DNA from: Porphyridium purpureum
Taxonomy: Eukaryota > Rhodophyta > Bangiophyceae > Porphyridiales > Porphyridiaceae
Reading direction: 5' to 3'
Length of the DNA: 64,000 bases
Assembly: GCA_008690995.1 (NCBI GenBank)
Contig: VRMN01000001.1
Coordinates: 4,526,001 to 4,590,000 of the forward strand
Shown here: positions 48,021-58,200 of the stretch, piece by piece
Position numbering within the stretch: the first letter of the stretch is position 1
Layout: each line of letters begins with the position of its first letter
Notes under the pieces: generated by a model
Databases searched by the model: none
What the model was told of the DNA's origin: nothing
Seen by the model: only the letters and a program-made list of their open reading frames with translations
Position numbers and translations under genes: made by a program

Positions 48021-49939
48021 GGTTTCCACGCGGGGAGCTTGCGCGCTCGAGATGGAACAAGGGAATTTGTCTGTCTTGACTCGTCGCCCATGTGTCGAGC
48101 CGGCTCACGTCATCCATCCAGATCCAGGTGTCAAAGAATTGCAGATACAGAGGGTACAGTGTTTCTGACAGGACAGAATCTGCCGCTGCGATGTCAGCCG
48201 CCACGTGACGTTGGCTGCTTGTGGAAATGCTGCGCATGCGTGAACATGGTTGGCAGCTGGGCATGCGACCCTTGGTGCGGTGACTAAATTGGAACCTATT
48301 GAACAAGGCACTTCTGCGATGGGAGGTTCTTCGGATCGGGCTGTGGTGCAGAGGCTAACCAAGCGGCCTGGGTTGCCGACAAGACAGGATTGGTCCAGAG
48401 TCACTGCTCGCGCAGACCGACTTGAGTTTATGGATCTTCTCATCCCTCTTCTCCATAAAGTCACCACGACATTCGCCTCGGGTATCGTTTCTTTCAAAAG
48501 CGGTGCATTATGTGAAGAATACAAAGGATGACTTGTATTGTTTCGACATTCATGTGGCGGTGGATGGTTTGGAACTATCTGATTGCTGACCACAAAGGAC
48601 TCTGTATTACCCGTGGAATGGTGTGAGCCTTCGCAGGATTGTAAAGATTGCTTCAGAGAATGCCCGCCAGGTGCTTTCGGCCATCGTCTTCATGCCAGAG
48701 TATGCATCTGCGCTGCTTCGAAGCCACAAGCGCTCCCAGATCAAAGTGCACCAGGCAAGAACCTTCACTTGGATGTGGACGGAACATACTGAATTGCAGT
48801 GGGAAACAAAAGTATTGAATCGCTTGAGACGGAGCGATCGTGAGTCTTTCTGCAGGGAACCTTTGCCGAAACCGCGAGCTTGCTTCGATGGACTAGAAAA
48901 CATCGGCGCGGCGACTACTGGACCGGCAGGAAGCCTATGGGAGCTGGGTTCGCTCAGAATGTCTCTGCGTTCTGATCACGCCGCGGCTATGCGTCTGCGC
49001 GTCGGCGGATCGGAATTCGGTCCGGCGGCAACTGGCGTATCCGCGGAAGTGTTCAAGCTTGTAGACAGGTTGTATCCAGTTCACTTTCAAAGGTTAAGAC
49101 TTTGACCGGAACCACACGTTGAAAGTTCGAGAAGACTTTCTGACGGCCGACTCTCGCTCTACCACTGAGCCCCGAACAGCGTCTTGTGTGTCGAGGCTCG
49201 GCGTTGCGTAGAAGTCGACTAGTGTCGGCACTAATAAAGCCGGAATCAATGAGGAGAGCGCTCAGTTCGTCGTGCCAGGTGAGGCTGGACCAGTTGTCCA
49301 TTTTTACAGCAGTTGATAGGACAAGCTTTGGGGAAGGGTACGGGTATGGGAGCCGTGCGCCGTGTCGTAGCATGCAGCGTCACGTGCATATCCTCTTCGG
49401 ACAGTGTCGAACCTTCCAATCAGTGCCGTTCTTGGAGAGAGTGGACGCCGGCACGCCCCCCGCCGGAAATTTATCGCTTGGCATAGAAAAGTGCACGGTC
49501 CTGAAGAGAGCATGTCCACAAACTGCTTCCATCGGCTGCGACCGAGCCGCCTTTCGACGCAACCATTTTTATTTTCTACTCTCCCGCTCGTAGTGCGGTA
49601 GAATTGTCGCATCGAAAAGCGAACGGGGGCGTTGGAAGACGGTGCGGGATGCTCAAGGTCCGTAGATATCGCATGTCCAAGTCGACATGAGCTTGGCGAC
49701 ATCATGAAGGTGATTATATGCTTGTGGCGCGGTTGCTGCGGCTTTATAACACGGCCCGTCTGCCGCTCGTGGGATGGCGCGGATTCGAATGGGGTGGAGA
49801 GGAGGTGGTACGCAGGCTGTGATCCACATGGTAGATTGGCGCGAGCGCCCCAGATAGCAGTTGATGATAGAAGCTCGTGGAAAGATTGCGAGGCGTGAAA
49901 ATCAAGACCCGGAGCAGGTCGGGCAACTAAGTACCCATC
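48021..49939. other. 1.9-kb gene-poor stretch
   Basis: It holds the PEX11 and MYB promoters. A weak candidate gene is listed at 48319..49105. On the minus strand a frame from an ATG at 49301 to 49053 (82 aa, MDNWSSLTWHDELSALL) is open but unidentified. A perfect tRNA D-arm-like sequence lies at 49156-49170 but no cloverleaf can be completed. No repeats seen. Confidence 0.4.
48319..49105 (+). CDS. Possible two-exon gene, unidentified
   Basis: Two plus-strand frames look protein-like: one from the ATG at 48319 (DRAVVQRLTKRPGLPTRQDW, LEFMDLLIPLLHKVTTTFAS) and one of 160 codons ending at 49105 (RRIVKIASENARQVLSAIVF, EVFKLVDRLYPVHFQRLRL). The second frame has no ATG before its coding-like part and follows an in-frame stop at 48587. 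A GT after ...FAS and an AG before the second frame would allow an intron of about 110 bp, but phase and exact sites are not settled. The genome seems intron-poor, so this is weak. No family recognised. Confidence 0.25.
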
Positions 49940-50878
49940 ATGGTGACCGGCCAGGAGGCCAGGAGGCTGGAGAATGGCAGACTGAACCTCGACTCGATTG
50001 ACCAGGACGCCCTGCCGCGTTTTTGGTTGGCCGAGGAGCATGAGCGATTTGAAGAGGTGTTCCGACAAGAGGGTCCGAACGACTGGGCTAGAATTGCCGA
50101 GCACGTCGGCACTCGCACCGTGCAGCAGGTCCGCACACACGCGCAGAAGCACATGGTGCGGTTGAGGCGAGAGGCGTTGGGGCTCATCAAGCCGCAGAGG
50201 AGACACGGGCACTTGAAGGCATCCGCGCTCGCGAAAGTATCCATGTGCAAGTCCGCGAGTCGGACCGAGCAAGTCATGAAAGATGACACGCTCAGCCAGG
50301 TTTCCTGTGGTCACTCGGTAAGCATGCACAAGCCACTTTCGTGTCCGACGCAACCGCCGGTGTCATCCAGGGATAGGCCAAACCGTCTCGCGTTCACGTC
50401 ACGTGCCGTCAATGAGCGTCAACCTGACCGGCACTCCTCAGTACCGCCCTCGACGCTCTTTGTTGACCTACCGGGAGACACACTGGAGATGTCATTAATG
50501 ACTTCGAGTGGATCGCAAAGCCGCTCGGGATCTGGCTCCGGGATCGAAATTTCAACACGGGCTCCCGCGCGCAACTCATTACCTGTTCCAGCAAACGCAA
50601 TAGTTGGCTCGTCCAGCCCACCGGCCTTGTTCATCGAGGAACTGGAAGGGAGAAATGGCGGAGGGTACTGGGATACTTCATGTCTGGATGTGAGCGCGGC
50701 AGCCAGCGACACAGTGTACGACTCTCACTACGAGCAGAATCTCGTCTCCATTTTGAACATCTTTGGCGACGAATCTATGCGAGGTGGAACGGGCGCATTG
50801 CATGATCGTCGCGGACGTGCAAGCGAAGCATCTGTTTCCGAGCATACTGCGCGACAAGGCAACGCTGTGCACCGATAA
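49940..50878 (+). CDS. Short SHAQKYF-class MYB-like protein
   Basis: 312 aa from the ATG at 49940. One MYB-like repeat at about residues 28-78: FWLAEEHERFEEVFRQEG, DWARIAEHVGTRTVQQVR, then THAQKHMVRLRR, a divergent form of the SHAQKYF signature (S to T, YF to HM). The first Trp position is retained as W29. A basic patch follows (KPQRRHGHLK). The rest is Ser/Thr-rich and featureless apart from short acidic patches. Likely a DNA-binding regulator related in class to the 804-aa protein at 22.6-25.0 kb but not a close duplicate. A long antisense frame over this gene is a shadow. Confidence 0.75.
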   Translation: MVTGQEARRLENGRLNLDSIDQDALPRFWLAEEHERFEEVFRQEGPNDWARIAEHVGTRTVQQVRTHAQKHMVRLRREALGLIKPQRRHGHLKASALAKVSMCKSASRTEQVMKDDTLSQVSCGHSVSMHKPLSCPTQPPVSSRDRPNRLAFTSRAVNERQPDRHSSVPPSTLFVDLPGDTLEMSLMTSSGSQSRSGSGSGIEISTRAPARNSLPVPANAIVGSSSPPALFIEELEGRNGGGYWDTSCLDVSAAASDTVYDSHYEQNLVSILNIFGDESMRGGTGALHDRRGRASEASVSEHTARQGNAVHR

Positions 50879-51258
50879 TCGAGGCGAAAGAAAAAGATGC
50901 TTTCTATGTTTCAGGCGTAAAGGATATCGGGACCTGGCTGCGTATGACTTTCATCGATGTCCTGTGTCACAGCGCGAGCCCAACCATGTTCTCCTGTGAT
51001 CTTGGAAAGAGCAGGCTCAGACGGCGACGAGTTCCCGAATTGAGCTACATTTGCAGATTTGTCAAAGCTTACTGCGCATCCCGTCACTCATGTGGCTGCG
51101 AGCACGGTCACCGTGTCTCCGCGGATAATTGCATTCGTGTTGCGCAACTGCGAAGCCCGTGAAAACCGGAACGCGAGTGTTGCGACGCGTCGCAACAACA
51201 CATCAGCGAACGTGGTATGAGAAACTGCTATTCCCAGCTTTACTGCCGTACAAAATCC
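50879..51258. other. Convergent 3' intergenic region
   Basis: 380 bp between the MYB-like gene and ATP sulfurylase stops. Nothing recognised. Confidence 0.45.
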
Positions 51259-52638
51259 TTAAAGCGATGCGTAATAATCGACCAAGATCTTCCAGGCCTT
51301 TTCTCCCATAAATCCGGCCGGAGGCATCTCCCCATCACGCGCGTATGCCCGCATTTTCGAACCCGAGATAAACAGAAAGTCACCAGCACGAGATGGGTCA
51401 AAAAATGCCATTTTCCCGACCGACTTATCGTAAGCCGCGACGCGGAACGGCAGAATCTCCAGTTTCTCCAAACCTGGAGCATACGTGAGCGCCTTCTTTC
51501 CATGCCACGGGTCGTACATATCCTCCCCGTGCTCCGGGTGCTTCATCCCGGCTGGGTCACGGCCCACAATGTAGAACTGGCAACCAGCATTCATTCGCGC
51601 CTTGGCGTGCCATTGAACCTCCGTCGGTCCCGCGTACAGCATAGGGCTCGGAAAGATGCCCAAAATGGTCGACTCCGGGTCAAGAATGCCTTCCTCCATG
51701 ACTGCCTTATTCTGCATGATTCGCTCCTTCAGCGGCACGTCATCACCCTTGACTGCGCCTCCGATCTGATGAACGACCAAAAGGGGGTTCTTAAAGCCGC
51801 GTTCGAGGAGCTGGCGGCGCGTGTCCTGCATTAGTAGCGCATGGCCATTGTGCACGGGATTGCGAAGCTGGAAGAAGAAGACGGCGTCTGCCCCGCGCTT
51901 CTCATACTCTGCCATGAGCTCTTTGGGAGTCAGGCGGTATTCATCAAGCCCGTCATTGTATCGGATGCGCTCAAATACCTCGAGATCACCACCAAGAAGT
52001 ACATTCCCGGCCTCATAGATCTTTTCCGCATAAGGATGACGCTTGTCTGTGAGGCCAAACGTGCGAGCGACGCGCTCCTCCTTATAATGTGTGTAGAACT
52101 CGCAATTGCGAAGGATGGCAATCGTTGACCCAGACGGATCAACCAGCGCGCAAGCATTGCCCGAGCTCTCAATCTCAGCCTTTTTGGCCTCGTCAACAGC
52201 CAAAACAATGGGCACCGACTGGTTGACAAGCTCTCCATTCTCGCCACGAATGCAGTTAAAGTGCAGCGACTGAACATATTCGTCCTCCCGCATGAATCCC
52301 TTCAGGGGAGCCGCCCATCCTTCCGACAAGACATGCACCCACTGCAGATCTATTTCAGACAGTGCGACCTTGGGGAGACTCTCTGCCTCCGTCTTGGCCG
52401 CCGCCAGCTTCGATGGCTCCACAAACAACTCCATCAAAGAAACCTTGGAAGGAGACGCCACACCCATTCGAACGCCGGTACTGGCTGTCGACCTGAGAAG
52501 GTATTGCGGTGCAATCACCCGTGAGGACTGAGTTTTGTTCGAGCTGGGTGCGGCAGCCTTGAAGCTCGATATGCGTTGGGCCAGACGCGGCGCGCACGGT
52601 GGCGCCGCGGGACCGCTCACAAATGCCGCGGAGTCCAT
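51259..52638 (-). CDS. APS: ATP sulfurylase (sulfate adenylyltransferase), plastid-targeted
   Basis: 459 aa from the ATG at 52638. Residues 1-58 (MDSAAFVSGPAAPPCAPRLA...) are Ala/Ser/Arg-rich with an early Phe and read as a plastid transit peptide, ending near STGVRMGVAS. The enzyme makes adenosine 5'-phosphosulfate from sulfate and ATP, the first step of sulfate assimilation. Diagnostic motifs are intact: HVLSEGWAAPLKGFMREDEY, the nucleotide-binding QLRNPVHNGH (Q-x-R-N-P-x-H-x-x-H, about residue 256), VHQIGGAVKGDDVPLKERI, the FPSPMLYAGPTEVQWHAKAR loop and the GRDPAGMKHP motif. No APS-kinase domain is fused, as in plant plastid enzymes. Length fits the plant/algal form. Confidence 0.95.
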   Translation of the reverse strand: MDSAAFVSGPAAPPCAPRLAQRISSFKAAAPSSNKTQSSRVIAPQYLLRSTASTGVRMGVASPSKVSLMELFVEPSKLAAAKTEAESLPKVALSEIDLQWVHVLSEGWAAPLKGFMREDEYVQSLHFNCIRGENGELVNQSVPIVLAVDEAKKAEIESSGNACALVDPSGSTIAILRNCEFYTHYKEERVARTFGLTDKRHPYAEKIYEAGNVLLGGDLEVFERIRYNDGLDEYRLTPKELMAEYEKRGADAVFFFQLRNPVHNGHALLMQDTRRQLLERGFKNPLLVVHQIGGAVKGDDVPLKERIMQNKAVMEEGILDPESTILGIFPSPMLYAGPTEVQWHAKARMNAGCQFYIVGRDPAGMKHPEHGEDMYDPWHGKKALTYAPGLEKLEILPFRVAAYDKSVGKMAFFDPSRAGDFLFISGSKMRAYARDGEMPPAGFMGEKAWKILVDYYASL

Positions 52639-55229
52639 GGTGATCTCCTAGAACACCAGCCGGGTCCTCACTCGCACGCAGTGTAACCGCTTAGCAATCC
52701 GCGTCAGTGCAACTCACTCGAGAGAGGAAACTTTAACTTCCGAGTCGCGTTCTCCACAACACACCTTGCCTCGCGAGATTGCCACTGCCGACCGCCACAG
52801 AAATGCGTTCGAGCTCAAAACGCACGGCCGGTGTCTTGAACCCTAAAGATAACCTGCGTGAGTGGTTATCTTGAGGGTTGCTCCAAATGTAGAGACCGCT
52901 GCGCGGACGTCACCACACTGCCGGCACCGAGATACTACGCATTCTCTTTACGGGTGCAACAACAAAGGCAGGTATGCAACTGTGACATAAACTAAGTGCG
53001 GCGCGTGCGGTGCCAATTTCCCGTCCACATGGGGCTCTCTTCCTCGCCGGAGGTACGCCGTCGTTCGATTTGGTTTCCTCCATGACGCCGAGCTCCAAGA
53101 ACAGTAACTCGTACCTGTTCGGTGTTGGAGGCGTGCTGGCGCCAAGGCAGCAAATTGTCGCATCAATGTTTAGCGATCAGTCGATGATGCTCCCGTCATC
53201 GAGGAATTCACAGTAGAGACGGAGCTAGACCTGCATCTGTGCTCCGTCGGAGACCGGCCGCGTCTTCTGTCTTCTGCGTCTGTCTGGGAAGTGAAAACAC
53301 GACTCTGTCTCAAATGATTGTCAGGCCTTGCGATGCTCTCGCTACGCTTCAAGATGCGGGAATGCTTGCAGACTGACTCTTCCCTGACTCTGCCTCGTCC
53401 GGCTGTTTGACTCTCACCGAGCGCGCAGTCTCGCCGGAGAACATCGGCGCCGTGCAGCCTCCTGAAGCGCGCGCATCTGGAGAAGAATCAGATAGAGACT
53501 ATATCATGCACAAGCGAAAGTTTGCCGCTCCCCTCATTAAAGGCCCAAGGAGCTTTCCACTGTACTCACGTCGTTCCAAGAAGCTAGGATGGTGCGGACT
53601 GGAAGATCGTCAGCCCTGATACGACCTCTTCTATGGAACACGTCCTTGCACATTCCTGGGCTAAAAGCAAGCCTCGATCAAGGGTGTGAAAGCGTCAATG
53701 CGGAGGGGGTTACCATATGTATCGCCTGGATGGATGGCATGTGACCTTTTGCGCAGAATCTGACTGAATGCAAACGCCGCAAGGCTTCCCGCGACAACAA
53801 GGATAGACTCGCAGGTGCGCCAAAGGCCCGAGAAACTGCGTAGCAATCGACTGCTCAGATTAGCGAGCGTCCAGTGTCCGAGGTTTCACATATGGTGTCC
53901 GTAAGTCACTTGGCACATCTTCCAGGATCGTGGCTGAAGCTCGCGTACGCACGCGATGCATTGTTCATCACGATTCTTGGCTCTCTCACCGGCACAGTCA
54001 CATGCAATGGGCGTCTTTGTGTCAGGAGTCTTTCACCGTCACGAACCGCCTTGACGCGGAAGCAGCCTGCATAATCAGTTGGCTTTCGGCCAGTTTGTAC
54101 GCTCCCGTTGCCAAAGCGAACGCTGGGTTTGGTGTGAAAACGTTCACCAGGCGGTTCCTGCATGGTTCAAATCATTTCCAAGCTTGAATAATGTTACATT
54201 CAAAGTCTCGTTACGATCCTCGAATAGTGCAGATCTACTTTGAGCTCCGAGCGGGGTAAAGTAGCGCCAATTTGAGCAGATAATTGGCGACGCGAAGTTC
54301 AGGACTGCACAGAAACCTCACCAATCATATCAGTGAGCAGCTTGAAAAGGTCCTCAAACCCACGCACGGCATCAGACTGATGCCATGCTAATCACAGGCA
54401 GAACGATTCTGGACCTGGCGCCCAACGCCTGCGGTCCTGCACATCACAAGAAGACTCTCTGTGTACATGATGATCATCTAGAACCAGAACTTTCGCGAGC
54501 TGGCCGATGGGACACCATGAGGCAGTCTTCTCCTCCTGTCGCCGACAAAGACCAACCACGCAGTTGCTGAAACCGTGCCGACTTGTCCTGTCCGCACGGA
54601 GGGACGCCTCAAGCGGCGACCGCCGACTCTTTCTTTCCGCCATGCCAGTCTTGAACGAGCGCGACGCTCTGTGTCGGGATGCGCTGCATTAGGCGCAAAT
54701 GCATGCGAAGTCAACCCGGCCTCCGGGGATGCCAGCGGGTGCGGTGCCGCTGTCTGTGAGATGAATGCACCGGTCTGTGCTGCACGCCATTTCCGGCAGC
54801 ACGCAGAAACGCTGTACTTTTCACGACACTCCACGCGCGATGGTTGTTTGGCGACAGGATAGCAGCACTGCGCGTGAGTACAGTGGGCGTCCTGAGGGTC
54901 GAACGGCACGTGGCGAACTCTCGGTATACGCAGGACACTGGGAAGCTCGCGTGCACCGGGGGCGGGTGATTGCACGTGCACGTGCTGCGGTGGACTGCAC
55001 AGAGTTCATGCCCGCAGTGCCTTTCGCGCATGGGGATGCTTAGCGAATCTGCATAAAGGGTAGTGCTGTCTTCCAACGTTCTCCCTCGAGATTCGGCGGT
55101 GTTCCCGTTCCTGCGGGCCTCGCAAGTCCTTTTCTCACGAGGAAGAACAGCAGAGAGAAAAGCGGAGAAAGCCTCACCTCGACAGATTCAGAGAGGAGCG
55201 TTGAGCGCGCGTTGCGCGGGTACTGAAAC
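52639..55229. other. 2.6-kb gene-poor stretch
   Basis: Left end is the ATP sulfurylase promoter, right end the kinase promoter. Many frames are open in GC-rich DNA, none long or recognisable. A weak spliced candidate is listed at 53661..54163. Other coding-like scraps are 53407-53619 (+, RDYIMHKRKFAAPLIKGP) and 53079-53216 (+, SNSYLFGVGGVLAPRQQIVA). No repeats or transposon ends found. Confidence 0.4.
53661..54163 (-). CDS. Possible two-exon small gene with one membrane helix
   Basis: The minus frame ending at 53661 contains a convincing hydrophobic helix (ESILVVAGSLAAFAFSQIL) and tail but no ATG upstream. A second minus frame starts with an ATG at 54163 (MQEPPGERFHTKPS). A GTGACTTAC donor and CTGAGCAG acceptor 59 nt apart would join them in phase. 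The intron would be very short and the protein (about 141 aa) matches nothing I know, so this is speculative. Confidence 0.22.
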
Positions 55230-58200
55230 ATGGACGATGAGGAGGATTTCCGTGCAATCGATAGCTCCAATGACGAAAGCGACCGCCTCTCCGAACAGCA
55301 CCTTCAGTCTGCGCCACCGCCTGGACTCGTACCGCGTCTTGTGCAAGGGCGCGACGCTCATGGGCCACCGGCCGGTCATCGGGCGATCGATGAGCGTAAT
55401 AGTGGAAGCCATGTTGACAGCATCGCTGCAGCGCAGCGGAAGCGGCGAGAGGCTCCTAGCTTCAGGCTTCACAGAGGATTGCACAGTGCGACGACACCCC
55501 TGAACGAGATATTGTACAAGGGCGACATCCGGACAAACTCAAGTGGCACCGGTGAAGCCATGCCACCCGGTGGAAGCTCGGAACGGCTCATGCATTCTTC
55601 TGTCTCGCTGCATGATTTTGAGGACGACTTCGGTGTGCGTCCTCTCGATGATGACGATGATGACGATGATGATACAGATTCTGCAAAGGAAAGTGATTTT
55701 GGCCACGGTCGACTGGATAACCGAGTATCAGGAGGTGTGAAACCAACGACACCCCAAAATTGGCGCGAAAAGTCTGACATTGCTTTCTCACAGGCTTGGC
55801 CGCGCAACATGGACAGTGGTCAAACCAGAAACTGGAGCGCTGTGAACGTCTCTCGTTCAAGAATGCAAACACCACCAACACCAGCTTACATATTCAGTGA
55901 AAGCCACGCATTCTCTTCCCGGCGCTCGTCTGGACCAGCAACTCCTGACGCGACTTTGGCCGGATTCGACTCTGGAACAGACCCAGACTCTGCAAGGCGG
56001 AGCACCGACAACGGTGTAATTCAAGGACACAGCGAGAGTCCTACCGTACATTTGACGGACGAAACCATGACTGGGTTTGCAGCCCCGGTAAGCTCAACGA
56101 CAGGAAGAAGGAGTCGACCGGTCGATTACCAAACATCGCCCCCCGTGCCTTTCAGAGATATGCGAAATTCTAATTCGGTGAATCTTCGAACTTCCCCGCA
56201 AAGGGCTCGGGTGCATCAAGCATGGCCAGAGCATGGTTTACAGTATGACAATCTTCTGCTGTCATGCATATCACTGCTGGAGCAAGTCTCTGTGGGTGTT
56301 GCCACGTTTCACGCGTCAGCGTCAAACTCGTCATCCAATTTGCAAGTCGCGGGGGGAAGCAAGAAATCTCCTAATGCAAACAGGATGATGATTGATATCC
56401 TCCGGAAGCTCGACGTTTTCATTGAGCGATTGCGCGAATCGTTAAATGAAGAACGCGCGAGCACGTTACTCAGCGCACATCCGTTGTTGATGGAATTTGA
56501 TGAGTTTAGGTTATTCTTTAGTGCTATTCAGCACACGCTTCCGTTTGAACTCTCCCCTTTTGTGCTTCACCTGGGAACAATTTTGGCTCGTCTCGATCAG
56601 GCAAATCGTTTGCGGCGCACCGTACCAAAATCTCAACCGTCGCACAGTGCAGTTTATGGCCGAACAGCCAATCGTGCTTCAGCTTGGAACGCCCCGTCTG
56701 CGTCAGGTGTTGCAGCCCCAGGCAGTTCCCAACTTGCAGGATCGGGTGCGATCGGTGGATTCACCGACAGGAATGTATCTCAAGTACGCGGAGTCCACCA
56801 GATGCGGCTGCGCTCGAACACAGCCGCGGGTGCTGGCAGCAGCAAGCTGCAGGATCTTGAAATTTTCCAGGCGAAGCAGTCGCAGTCGGCCTCCGACGCC
56901 TCGTCTGCCTATTCCTTATCGAGCCGAACAAGTCCGGGATCGTCGCCGCGGGGCATAAGCAAGATGGAAGCGAAAGGGTCAAAGATCAGGGACCTGTCAT
57001 CTCCAGACTTGAAATCTAGAAAGGACTCTGAGGTTCTGAGCGCTCGTGGTTCTGTGACCGGCAGTTTGGACACTTTCTCGCGAACTTCACCACATAGCTG
57101 GCGACCTGTAGCCCTGGCAGACGAAGGCCCGACAGTTGGTGAAGAGGGAGCGCAGACATCTCGTTCCCGAGAAAATATGGACGTTTCGCCACGCAAACTG
57201 GTGCTTGAGGGCAGAACTCTGGCGCCCTCATACTTTGACGATGACCCAGAGCGAGCCGTTTTATCCGATGACGATATTGATGATAAGCACCGCCGCGATG
57301 GCAGTGGTTCTGCTCGAAGTCGGCACGGCGGTATATATTCGGTCAGTCAGTCGCGGCATGAGTCTTGGAACCGGGGCCGAGTTCAAACAATTAGTGTTGA
57401 TTCGCCTTCTGCTTCCAGTATGCCAGAGGATTATAGTCCAGACTCGGCCGCAGCCCGTGTTGGCTTTGCCTCCACTGGGAGTCCTGATCACACTCCTCTT
57501 TTCTCCGAGAGTGCTACCGGAGAAGCAATTATCAAGCCTGGGGGGTTTTACAGCAAGCAAACGAGGTCTTCCGACCTCGGGAACACACCTGTCCGCCAGC
57601 TTACTCCACAATCTTCGCAAGCTCAGCGAAGAACATTGCTGCAAGAAGATAGTGAAGAATCGGAGGATTCAAAAACACCCCCTCGTCAAGTGCGCAACAG
57701 CGTTCGCGGCAGCCCATGCAATGTAGCGAGCGAAGCCCGTGAGACTAGTAGTAGCGCGGCGTCGAGCGCAACAGTGCCTGCGTCTCCTGTGAGCACCACA
57801 GACGTTCTCCGAGGCACGTCAGCTGCAGACGTCACGCATTGTTGTATTTGCAGAATCTGCGAGCGCTACTTTCACCCGGAAATTTTTGAAGTGCATTCTT
57901 TAGTCTGTGGTTCGGCCGCGCGAGCACTGCAAATGCTTTTGTCTCGTAATGGTGCCATGCTGAGACTTGCGAATGGAATTGAGCGATTTGCTACGAGGAG
58001 AAAGGCAGATAACAAATACAGGACAGAGAAAGAATTGGAAACGCTTCAAACCGTTCAAACATATTGCTACTTGCCCAACAGTAATGCTGCGCAATTGGAA
58101 GATCTTCTCGATGAAAGTGCGCGGAAGCTGTTGCACAATGACAAGCACCTGCTGAGCGGTATTATCCTTCCGGGGCTGTATTTGTCGAGATCAACGTTGT

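Noticed and set aside
48340-48410. Sequence GGTGCAGAGGCTAACCAAGCGGCC resembling a tRNA-Ser/Leu D region
   Set aside because: No B box or acceptor stem at a workable distance; it fits better as part of an open reading frame.
49156-49170. Perfect tRNA D-arm-like sequence on the minus strand (GCTCAGTGGTAGAGC)
   Set aside because: I could pair a possible intron-bearing anticodon stem, but no T-arm or matching acceptor stem follows. I also looked for a permuted arrangement (known in red algae) with a 3' half nearby and found none.
49304-50353. Long minus-strand open frame (349 codons)
   Set aside because: It is the antisense shadow of the MYB-like gene at 49940-50878, starts at a non-Met region and has no domain features.
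55640-55675. gatgacgatgatgac repeat
   Set aside because: Encodes the Asp run of the AGC kinase; no sign of an independent element.
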